Origin: Lampris incognitus | Taxonomy: Eukaryota > Chordata > Actinopteri > Lampriformes > Lampridae | Assembly (NCBI RefSeq): GCF_029633865.1 | Contig: NC_079214.1 | Coordinates: 19,098,119 to 19,162,118 of the forward strand | Length of the DNA stretch: 64,000 nucleotides | Reading direction: 5' to 3' | Part shown: positions 23,096 through 33,619 of the stretch, in pieces | Layout of the letters: each line of letters begins with the position of its first letter | Numbering within the stretch: position 1 is the first letter of the stretch | The notes under the pieces: generated by a model | What the model was told of the DNA's origin: nothing | Databases searched by the model: none | What the model saw: the letters and a program-made list of their open reading frames with translations, nothing else | Made by a program: the position numbers and the translations under genes

Positions 23096-24909
23096 TATAC
23101 TGTGTGCAAGAGACCAGGTGGAAGGGGAATAAGGCCAGGAGCATTGGAGATGGCTTCAAACTCTTTTACCCTGGTGCAGATAGGAGGAGAAATGGGGTAG
23201 GGGTAATTTTGAAGGAAGAGTATGTCAAGAGTGTATTGTAGGTGAAGAGAGTGTCGGACAGAGTGATGAGTATGAAGCTGGAAATCGAAGGTGTGATCAT
23301 GAATGTTATCAGTGCATATGCCCCATAAATTGGGTGTGAGATGGAAGAGAAAGAAGAAGTTTAGAGTGAGTTGGATGAAGTGATGGAGAGTGTACCCAAG
23401 GAGGAGAGTGGGGATTGGGGCAGACTTCAATGGGTATGTTGGTGAAGGGAACAAAGGTGATGGGTAGGTATGGTGTCAAGGAGAGGAATGTGGAAGGACA
23501 GATGGTGGTGGATTTTGCGAAAAGGATGGAAATGGCTGTGGTGAATAGATATTTCAAGAAGGTGGAGGAACACAGGGTGACATAAGAGTGGAGGAAAGTT
23601 CACACAGATGGCCTGTATCTTATGCAGGATGCATGATCTGAAAGGGATTGGAGACTGCAAGGTGTTGACAGGGGAGAACATAGCTAGGCAGCATCGGATG
23701 GTGGTCTGTAGGATGACTTTGGAGATCAAGAAGAGGAAGAGAGTGAAAGCAGAGCCAATGAGTGAATGATGGAAGTTGGAGAAGGAAGACTTTTGTGTGG
23801 CGTTCAGGGAGGAGTTAAGACAGACACTGGGTGGTGGTGAAGAGTTGCCAGATAGCTGGGCAACTATGGTAGATGTAGCAAGAGAGACAGCTAGGAAGGT
23901 ACTTGGTGTGTCATCTAGACAGAGGAAGGATTACAAGGAGACTTGATGGTGGTATGAGGAAGTACAGGAAAGTATACAGAGGAAGAGGTATGCAAAGAAG
24001 AAGTGGGATTGTCAGAGAGATGAAGAAAGTAGACAGGAGTACAAGGAGATGTAGCATAAAGCAAAGAAAGAGGTGGCGAAGGCAAAGGAAAATGCATATG
24101 GAGAGTTATATGAGAAGCTGGAAAATAAGGAAGGAGAAAAGGACTTGTAGCAATTGGCTAGAGAGAGGGACCGAGCTGGGAAGGTTGTGCAGCAGGTTAG
24201 GTTGATCAAGGAAAGAGATGGAAATGTGCCGACAAGTGAGGAGAGTGCGTTGAGAAGGTGGAAAGAGTACTTTGAGGGGCAGATGAAGACCATGAGAGAG
24301 AGAGAAGGTCGGATGATGTGGGGATAGTGAATCTGGAAGTGTGGTGAATTGGCAAGAATGAAGAGGATCAAGAGTGGAAAAGCGGTTGGTCCAGATGACA
24401 TACCCGTGGACGCATGGAGATGTTTAGGAGACATGGAAGTGGAGTTTTTTAACTATATTGTTTAACACAATCTTGGAAAGTGAGAAGATGCCTGAGGAGG
24501 GGAGAAAAAGTATACTGGTACCGATTTTAAACAATAAGGGTGATGTGCAGAGCTGTAGTAATAATAATAATAATAAATCAATCTTATATAGTGCTTTTCT
24601 AATGCTCAAAGCCGCTTAACAATGAACAGGGTGAAACAAGACAGCAGATAAACAGCACAAACATACAGGGGTGGATGGGAAGGGGCGGGGGGCTACAAGA
24701 GGAGAAACGACAGCCACACACTTTGCCAGCAGTACTCTCCGACTTAAACAGATACAAAAGGGCAATTAAAACAAAAAACAACAACACTATCGACAGTGAT
24801 TTTCTATAGGGGTTTACTCCTGTAGCCTATTCCTCTCCCGAGGTATCCACTAGGCAGGGGCACTATTTAACCCATAGCTGGGGGCTGATTTGTGGGCATC
24901 AGGTAATAG

Positions 24910-26110
24910 GATAGGCCGCGGAACGCATTTCGAATGGGTAGGGCCACGAATGACGTGACGTCCCCCCCCCAAGCCACACTCGTAACCCATAACTTTATTT
25001 ATTATTATTTATTATTGCCGTTTTTATTTGTCCTGATTATAGCCTACACTTGAGTCACAATCAAATAGTATAATCAGTATGATTAGAAAGCATAAATCCA
25101 GTTGGATAGGATTAAAAAACGTCAATGCTCACCATCCCATCTTAAACGTTCCCAAAGAAGTTCCTCCGTCTCTCGTTGTGCTGGATGACGTCACTGGCAA
25201 TGGCGAGACCATCCACATTGGCCAAAGCATCCCTGTGTGTGTGGCTGCACATCAAGTCATTGAGTCTCCTTTGAGTCATTGTTGACCTTAGATAAGTCTT
25301 CATACAACGAAGGGTTGAGAAAGACCTCTCAGCGCTGGCAGTTGACACGGGAATTGTATAAAACAATTTCAACAGCCTGTGTACATCTGGCAGTAGGGTT
25401 TTCGCGACCGGAGCAGCATTCATTGCCAATGTTACTGATGCTACCATTGTGACGGTAATTCCAGACGTTCGGATCGCATCTGGCAGCATATTCAACTGTG
25501 CACGTAAACTGTGAAAGTCAAGTTCTGGGGCTAATTAGCAATTCTACTGCTGGTTCCTCAAGCTCAGAGGGCTCATTGTCAGCTGGGGCGAGGCTCATAA
25601 CGTTGAGGGTAGCGGCAGAGGGGCTAGTTGGAGCAGCGACAGTTAGACATTCTACTTCTGGTTCCTCAGAGGGCTCATTGTGGGCTGGAGTGACGGTGGT
25701 TGTCTCCGCTACCTTGGTTAACTTTGACCCGAAGAAATCAGTTATTTTTCGACGCTTCATCATTCATGTTAACGTTACTATTGTTTAAAGTTTAGCGAAC
25801 ACACTAGCAGTTAGTCTACTTACATAGAGCGCTGGTATTTTGTTCTGTGAAATTCACGTCCGTGTGACGCGAAGCTCACGTGACACAAATAACCAATCAA
25901 TCATTAGGAAACAGAGTTTGTTGCTTGTGATAGACTACATACTGTACGTAGGCTTACAGCTAGTGGAAATTAGCCCGGGAAGCGTGGAAAAGTGCAATAC
26001 ATTAAGAATGTAATGTATTTGCGATTTGAATTTTTACACGTTTATGTTTGATGCACGCCAAAGTAGGTATGGCCACGGCCCTACTGGCCATACCGGTTCC
26101 GCGGCCTATG
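24910..26110 (-). mobile_element. Non-autonomous hAT, internally deleted
   Basis: The termini share ATAGGCCGCGGAAC in inverted orientation and are flanked by exact GGTAATAG (24902-24909 and 26111-26118). Inside, an N-terminal piece and a C-terminal piece of a ZMYM1-like transposase adjoin each other with the catalytic middle missing. Length 1201 bp. Confidence 0.85.
25142..25763 (-). pseudogene. hAT transposase, N- and C-terminal pieces
   Basis: 25518-25763 reads MMKRRKITDFFGSKLTKV, a common start of ZMYM1/TTF-type hAT proteins. 25142-25495 reads STASAERSFSTLRCMKTYLR and RRLNDLM, the dimerisation domain. No DDE region remains. Confidence 0.75.
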
Positions 26111-27162
26111 GGTAATAGCCACACACCGTTGGGCCTGCGTATCGCATGTCTAGGGGCCAGACCTCCTCCGAGTCCCTTGTAGTTCAGCCAGGGTCCAAGG
26201 TGTACACAGTTACCATGTGTCGCCACGAGAAGGCACTACATAGGGCTTGCTGTTGGAGAGGCTATGTACTGGCAGGGAGAGACGTACATGCTAAGCTCTC
26301 CTGTTTGCATTTCTGCTAGCCAGCGGTGAAGGTTGAGAGTGAGACATGACAGGCACAGAGCACTACACCAACACACTAGATGCTTCACAACAACCCCACT
26401 TCTTACACAAGAATGTCAGACACACAAGCACAGAGGTATAAAGTTGATCAGCCACAGCATGAAGCTATGGGAAAAGAATAGTGGAAGCTAGGTTAAGAGG
26501 AGAGGTGATGATTAGCGAGCAGCAGTATGGTTTCATGCCACGAAAAAGCACTACAGATGTGATGTTTGCTTTGAGAATGTTGATGGAGAGCAGTGTTGTA
26601 GTCGAGTCACTAAACCTCGGTCGAGTCTCGAGTCCCCAGTGTTCGAGTCCAAGTCCGAGTCACCAAAGAAAGTCGAGTCGAGTCCCCATTACCTGAGTCC
26701 GAGTCGAGTCCCTATTACACTAGTCCGAGTCCGAGTCATCAAGGTTGAGTCTGAGTCGAGTTCCAAGATGGCTCCAGTGATCCACTCGGGCACAGTCAAA
26801 GATCTGACATACAAATAAAAAGGTCTACATTAAACAAAAATGACACAGCTGTCACCATTTCAAAGGGAGTTTATTTACTTTGTGACACGATAGCCAAACA
26901 AATGCACACCCACACACTCGCACACATGCACGCGAAAGCATGCGCGCACACACACATTTTTAGAACAATCTGAATTTCTTTGACATTCTGAACATTGGAT
27001 GTGCTTCAAAACACATTGATAGCTGTGAATAGCATGATATTAGCAAATGGTGGAAACAGTATACAGAAGTAAGTTCCACAGCATACAATACATTCATAAA
27101 AACTAGTCAAAAGACATTGTCTCTCAGGAATAGTTAGGAACAAAAGGCTGGTGGCACTAGTT

Positions 27163-30100
27163 TTAAGCATACAAGTTGCATTTCAAAAACATAAGATCTG
27201 ACAGCATGGAACTACTCAACCTTGCATGGTGAGGCCTCATCAAAATGCCTCCATGACTAATTACCCTTTCAATGGGCGCACTGGAGGCAGGGTTAGAGAA
27301 TACCTGTGTGGCAATCTGATAGAGGATAGGGAATTTGGATTTGTTTTGCTGCCAAAACCTGAGGCACGGGACTGAATCAGAGTCCTGCTCAGCGATCAAG
27401 TCGAGGTATGCAGTCAACTGAGCCTGGCCAGACGGCTTCTTCTCAGCGGAGGAGGGAGTCCTCCTATAGTGGGAGAACATTCTCAACTGCTTCTCAGGAG
27501 GAGACTGAAAGTTCACCATCCCCTGGTCCTGTTGCTTCCGCTGCATCTGCTGTTGATACCGCTTGCTTGTCACCCTCTGCCTTTATATACTCTGAAATGA
27601 GAGGGGGCATGGGGGACTCATTACAAATATGTTATTGACTAGGCCTACATGACAAATGACACGCCTATGTGCTTTATTGTAACACCTTCAATGATATAAA
27701 CATCACAACAATCAAATAGTTAATCACTTAACTAACGTTAATCAAAACATTTCTCACCTTTGATCTCAGTCTTCAGCACATCTTTGATGTCACTGTCCAG
27801 CTGCACATCATGATCTAGCCACTGAAAGCCAAATGCTGGGTCCAACACAGATACTATGAAGTAGGCATTGGTGAAAGGAAATTTGGTGGGGCCTCTTCCT
27901 TCAGCTGGCTCACATCCTGGTATCTTGACTGCACTGAAAACCTCTGCAAACCTTGTTTTCAAGGAGCTCTCCAGAGCTCTCACCAGAGGCCCACAGTATC
28001 TGGCTTTTCCTCTTATTTCCTGCAGGTGACAGCGCAGATTGAGGACACAGGGCACAATCACACTGACGGTGACAGTAGTCTCACCCTGAGTTAGGTTGGT
28101 TGCCTCTAAGAACGGATCAAGAACTTCGATCAGTTCTTTAAGCTGAGCATACTCTCGCGGGGATAAGATAAGGCTTTTGTGCCCCTCTGATTCCAACACA
28201 CTGGACAGCTTTTGCATGTCTAAATGCACATAAGCCTTCACCTGCTTCAGAGTGGAATTCCATCGTGTGGCATTCGCTGTTGGAATTGTTGCATCACCAA
28301 AACACGCTTCAAAGCAGTCTTTAAACGAGCTGCCACTGTGGAGGAGGTTGGCTGCACGGGATAGCTTTGCTAGGTGCTTGACAGCCCACTGGTGTCTTTC
28401 AGACCATCTTTTATGACCAACTGCAGTGAATGTGTGAAGCATGATAGTCTCCGCATCTTACAGTTCTCAGCCAAAGTGTCATTGACTGTCTGTTGATCTT
28501 CTGGCATCAGGTCTTGCCATATTTCATCATCCTCCTCAAATGTGCTGGGATCATGAGCTTCAGCATCACAAAGATCCTCTAGGGGAAAGCTGGCCTGGAA
28601 AGCTTTTCTCATGTTGGATGCATTGTCAGTTATGACAAAGTTGATCTTGTCCTTAATCAGGTATTCTTCAGCACAGCATTCAAACATCATTGCAATCTTC
28701 TCTCCTGAGTGTTTCCCATGCACTCTTTTGCAGGAAAGAAGATATGACTGAAGGCTGAGTTCCTGTTTTTTTTTATCCATTGCCACTGTGTGTGCTGTCA
28801 CTCCAAGGAATGACCGCATCTTTCGATCACTCCAAATGTCTGTGGTAACAGCAACACTCGATGCTTCTGCCAGCTGGCTCTTTATCTGTTCTTTCTTGAC
28901 TTCCACCATTCCTGGAGTGGTCACAGAGGAAATTGTGGATCTTGCTATGGGCCGGTACTGAGGGTCCAGGACATGCAGGAAGTGCTTGAAGTCCTTGTTG
29001 TCAACGATGGAGAGTGGCAAGCAGCACTTAATGATTAGATCTTTTACAAGGGCATCACTTATAGCCTTCTGACGTGGATGTTTGAGGTCGTACATCCTTT
29101 GCTGTCCATCATTTAAAAATGATTTGATAGTCTTCTGACCTGAAGCAGCTGGCATCACATCTGAAGCAGTGGAGGCATGGTATTCTTGGAACCTAGGGGA
29201 AGATAGGATACACACTTTAGCTTGTTGATGCCAAACTGTTTCAAGTAATCTTTCTCACAGCAAAAAATGTGTAACGTTATAGCTATAACAATATGCAATA
29301 ACAATACAAATGTTACACATTATACACATAGTTGTTTGAACCATAACCAGTTAAGTTACATATTTAGTTATCTATATAACTAACATTACCATATTAGTAG
29401 ATTAACTAATGTAAGCTAGCTGGAAAAGTATGAGAAAAGATACATAATTTATGAGACTAACAGGACAGGGATTAATTAGCAAAACCCAGTCATTTAATTA
29501 TTGATTTAAGTATGTTACATGCTACCTAGCTGAGCTTTAACTCTCTATCCTCCGTGAGTCTGTATGTTTATTCTGTATGGGTCAGGGAGGGTGTGATTTT
29601 GTTAGAAGACAGAGCCAGTTCATAGTACTGTTCAAAAGCTACGTCACGCGTGTCTATTTTTAGAATTTGGCACACCCAATGCTGCATATATGCAAAGAAA
29701 AATATCCCCATATTTACAGTAGCCTATGCGGTGTCACGAATCACCATACGGTTCGGTAGTTTTCGGTACATCGGGGGGGAAATGTCACATCCGTCAAATC
29801 TCGTACCGTCTCCAGCTCTCAAGAAAACCAGTGGCGGCATCCACATTAGCTTTCTTCAATTAGTCCATTTAGCGAGTAATAGCCTACAATTATTTTGATT
29901 TGCATTGTAAAGTTGTGCACATTTTATCAACATTATTTGTGGATGCATATAGGCTAGACTTCTTCCTTCTCCGCACTTGGAGAATATTCATGGCGGAGAT
30001 CTGCAATGTGCGGATTTGTTACTGCTAGTTAAGATTAATGCTAACACGGTAGTTCAGAGTGGTGTGTTTTTTCCGTTAAGTGTATGCTACTTGGTAATTA

Positions 30101-30640
30101 GCTAAATGATAAATAAGAAAAATCCGTTTTAATCTCCCTATAACACGAAGATGCTGCGTGTTACTTACCAATTCATTAGTGAGATCGATGGCACGCTCGT
30201 ACCGAAAGCGAACTGTACTGTGACTTTTCTGTGCAATGCTGCATTAGCATTCTAACAGTAACGTTACTTAACTTACCTATACAATTTCACTTGGTTCTAG
30301 TGATATGATGTACCCGCCACACCACCTAACCGAACATCTTGGAGCAGTGGTTGAGTTACTTCAGAGGCTATTGTTACCGTAGCTAGATAGCTAGCTAGCT
30401 AATGTTAACTGATCACCAACCATATCATCAACTGACTGCATATCAGTTACTTTTCTGGGTGCATCCTTGACAGATGTCTGTTGAAGTTTGAGGTTGTCCC
30501 GGTCTTCTCCTCAATAGTTCGTTTACATATCGAACATCTAGCAGTGATCTTGCTGGAATTTGTTGTAAAATCTGTGTAAGCAAAGCGCACAATTCGGGGC
30601 GTCTCTTTAGGCATCTTCGCACTACTGAACATGACGGTAT
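27163..30640 (-). pseudogene. hAT transposase (ZBED4-like), four exons, two frameshifts
   Basis: Exon 1 (to 30451) holds a BED finger (ARCSICKRTIEEK, NFNRHLSRMH). Exon 2 (from 29192, in phase) holds VAVTTDIWSDRKMRSFLGV and FVITDNASNMRKAFQ. Exon 3 ends at donor 27757. Exon 4 (to 27163) has the dimerisation domain (NPASSAPIERVISHGG). The frame slips once near 28390 and once near 27500, so this copy is probably dead, but only just. Confidence 0.8.
29220..30440. other. Intron of the hAT transposase gene
   Basis: AT-rich sequence between transposase exons 2 and 1, with AG at 29194-29193 and GT at 30450-30449 on the minus strand. No other feature. Confidence 0.6.
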
Positions 30641-32159
30641 GCACGCCACGTGAATCCGCATGTAGGTGGAACACACGTGCCTGCCCTTACACGAAATTGA
30701 ATAATGTTACAGTATTAATATAGCTATCAATATATTTTAATAGGGCCTATTATTTAAAAAAAAACTAACAAAAACAGTCTTTATCAATTAAAAAGTCAGA
30801 GTCCTGGTCTCTAACTTCCGAGTTCGAATGCAGTAAATTCGCTAGTCCAAGTCCAAGTCATCAGTGCTCAAGTCCAAGTCGAGTCACGAGTCATGAAATC
30901 AGGACTCGAGTCGGACTCAAGTCCGAGTCCTGGACTCGAGTACTACAACACTGATGGAGAGTTATAGAGAAGGCCAGAAGGAGTTACATTGTGTCTTTGT
31001 GGATTTAGAGAAAGCATATGACAAGGTGCCAAGAGAGGAGGTGTGGTATTGTATGAGGAAGTCGGGAGTGGCAGAGGTGTGGGGGTGTGATTGCATCAAG
31101 GATTGGCTCTGAGCCCTTGTTTGCAGTGGTGATAGACAGGTTGATGGATGAGATCAGGCAGGAGTCTGTGGACTATGATGTTTGTGGATGACGTGATCTG
31201 TAGTGAGAGTAGGAAGCAGGTTGAGGAGAACCTGGAGAGGAGGAGGTATGCACTGAAGAGAAGACAAATGAAGGCAGTAGGAGCAAGACAGAATACATAT
31301 GTGTGAATGAGAAGGGAGGACAGAAGAATAGTGAGGATGCAAGAAGTAGATGTGACGGAGGTGGATGAGTTTAAATATTTGAGGTCAACTGTTCAAAGTA
31401 ATGGGGAGTGCAAAAGAGAGTGTAGGCAGGGTGGAGAAGAGTGTCAGGAGTGATTTGTGACAGAAGGGTACCAGCAAGAGTTAAAGGGAAGGTTTACAAG
31501 ATGAAAATGAGACCAGCTATGTTGTATGGTTTGGAGATGGTGGCACTGATGAAAAGACAGGAGGCTGAGCTGGAGGTGGCAGAGTTGAGGATGCTAAGAT
31601 TTTTGTTGGGAGTGACGAAGAAGGACAGGATTAGGAACAAGTATATTAGGGGGACAGCTCAGGTTGGATGGTTTGGAGACAAAGCAAGAGAGGCAAGATC
31701 GAGACGGTTTGGACATGTGTGGAGGAGAGATGCTGGGTATATTGGGAGAAGGATGCTGAAGATGGAGCTGCCAGGCAAGAGGAAAAGAGGAGGTTTATGG
31801 ATGAGGTGAGGGAGGACATGCAGGTGGCTGGCATGACAGAGGACAGGAAAAGATGGAAACGGATGAGCCGCTGTGGCTACCCCTAACGGAAGCAGCTGAA
31901 AGTAGTAGAAGTAGAGCTGCACTTAAACACTACGCGGGACTGCATCCCCTCACTCTAACAAGCCAGAGTTCACTTAATCTGCTCTTAAGCACATTTTGCT
32001 GAGTTTTCATGGCCCCATAATGCACCACGCTGGTTACGTTGTGATGCCAAGTGCCTACGCGTTAGATTGCAGATTGTCACTGCAGATTAAGTGTATGTTG
32101 GGCCAGGCCCTTGAACTCTCCAACTTGAATTAGTTTATAGTGTGTGTAGGTTAATGTGT

Positions 32160-32840
32160 AAGAAGTTAAGTCAATTTTATTTGTATAGCCCAATATCACA
32201 AATTACAAATTTGCCTCAGAGGGCTTTACAGCAACACAACGTCCTGTCCTTAGACCCTCGCATCGGATAAGGAACATCCATCCATCCATTATCCGAACCA
32301 CTTATCCTGCTTTCAGGGTCACAGGGATGCGCCATCACACACACACACACACACATTCATACCTAGGGGCAATTTAGTATGGCTGATTCACCTGACCTAC
32401 ATGTCTTTGGACTGTGGGAGGAAACTGGAGCACCCCGAGGAACCCTATGCAGACATGGGGAAATCATGCAAACTCCACACAGAGGATGACCCAGGATGAC
32501 CCCCCCCCCCAAGGTTGGACTACCCCAGGGCTCGAACCCAGGATCTTTTTGCTGTGAGGCGACTGCGCTAACCAGTAAGCCACGGTACTGCGGATAAGGA
32601 ACAACTCCCTAAAAAAAACCTTTAACAGGGAGAAAAAAAATAGGAAGTTACCTCAGGGAGAGCAACAGAGGAGGGATCTCTCTCCCAAGACAGACAACAG
32701 GCAATGGATGTTGTGCTTACACAATTTACAGAATACAACATTGAAAGATGATAACAGAATTATAATGGAATTATAAAATATATGAAGAATATGATGAGGA
32801 GGATGCCAAGCAGTGTCCGAACAGCCCAGGACTCGAGCCA
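32160..32840. mobile_element. Retroposon tail, split by SINE
   Basis: TTTTATTTGTATAGCCCAAT, ATTTGCCTCAGAGGGCTTTA and GGAAGTTACCTCAGGGAGAG form a very common fish retroposon 3' region. A family B SINE is inserted in it. Confidence 0.6.
32276..32591 (-). mobile_element. tRNA-derived SINE, family B
   Basis: The tRNA-like head is on the minus strand at the right end (GGGTTCGAGCCC, AGCGCAGTCGCCTCACAGC). The tail ATCCATCCATCC is at the left. Exact 11-bp duplications GGATAAGGAAC flank it (32265-32275 and 32592-32602). Confidence 0.88.
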
Positions 32841-33099
32841 TGTGACTAGCATCACCACGTAGGGAAAAAAAAGAATAAGAAGACTAAGGTTAATAAGAAT
32901 AAGACGAATAATAATAATAATAATAAAGCAGACTTTTCGCTATCTTTTGAAAATAGATTTCTCATATTGAATGGGCTATTGGAAGGACAGACCTGTCAGT
33001 GAAATGCAATGACAGCCCAACATATTTACATTGAAACATATTTCTGTATATGCTTACTCACCAGTATTCAATGCGGACGATAACTGTTATTCTGTGTGG

Positions 33100-33600
33100 C
33101 AGTTGCCACATAACAATTATATTTCTGCAAGTATAACCGCACCCCGTTGGACTGACATGCCTTATCTATCTGGCAGTTAAACTTGTAACATGACCTCTAA
33201 TAGCCAGGAGTCACACAAAGATGTTTTTACAGTAGAGTACAAGAATAGAGTTAATTCAAATAATGAGGGGAAACAATTCGTTTTCAAACTTTTGGGTTTT
33301 AATCCAAACCATCAGAAAATTCAACAGTCTTGTATCATAAGTACATCTTGTACTTACATGTTTATTTATTTCAATACCCATATACTCATGCAGATGTTTA
33401 AAACTCAACAGGTTTCTACAAAATTACTGTATCAGTTCACACAGAGACTATGGTCTGTAGCTTCACAAGGGCAGACATTGGCAATAACAAAGAAAACAAT
33501 GCCACTGTGCAAACTTTAGTGGTCTATTAAATAAATAACCATTCAAAATCAACAGCAACCTTTTTTTTTTTTTGGTCTATGTTCAGTTGTAACAAGGCTA
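33100..33600. other. No recognisable feature
   Basis: Upstream of the copy 2 pseudogene exon 1. An ORF at 33190-33519 has no known domain and atypical composition for coding DNA. Confidence 0.4.
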
Positions 33601-33619
33601 AGTGCGTTCTGTGTATTTA

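Larger units (their letters stand above)
24556..26433. mobile_element. Interspersed repeat inserted in RTE
   Basis: It starts with TAA units and TTATATAGTGCTTTTCTAATG (LINE tail-like). It includes GGGGTTTACTCCTGTAGCC upstream of the hAT and GTAGTTCAGCCAGGGTCC downstream. It ends near 26433, where RTE sequence resumes. It is itself cut by the hAT at 24910-26110. Confidence 0.5.
26592..30951 (-). mobile_element. Full-length hAT transposon (ZBED4-like)
   Basis: Inverted ends CAGTGTTGTAGT, with exact 8-bp duplications ATGGAGAG (26584-26591 and 30952-30959). Both ends carry many CGAGTC/CCGAGTC repeats, likely transposase sites. A four-exon transposase is on the minus strand. Length is about 4.36 kb. 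Confidence 0.9.
22530..31886 (+). mobile_element. RTE-clade LINE split by nested insertions
   Basis: It has the same leader as the copy at 3.6 kb. The endonuclease region (22840-23640) is badly frameshifted. RT pieces are at 26470-26591 (QQYGFMPRKSTTDVMFALR) and 30952-31200 (FVDLEKAYDKVPREEVW). The C-terminal part is at 31441-31809 ([20 protein letters not shown]). Interruptions are a MITE (22905-23095), a repeat with its own hAT (about 24556-26433) and a hAT (26592-30951). Confidence 0.8.
20851..33090 (-). pseudogene. SelW2-like selenoprotein, copy 2, decayed and split by transposons
   Basis: Exon 1 homologue 33062-33090 has ATG changed to ATA but keeps the GAATACTG border and a GT donor. 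No exon 2 homologue was found. Exon 3 homologue 22200-22277 has its acceptor AG changed to CG and one extra base, which shifts the frame. Exon 4 homologue 21134-21220 is open for 28 codons (VVELVKKVRQGEKVEKMQ, then QNKDGCILQ and TAG). RTE and hAT elements fill the gap between exons 1 and 3. The copy has the same orientation as copy 1, so it looks like an old tandem duplication. Confidence 0.75.

Noticed and set aside
22738-23454. 238-codon minus-strand ORF
   Set aside because: Antisense of the RTE leader and endonuclease, running through the MITE.
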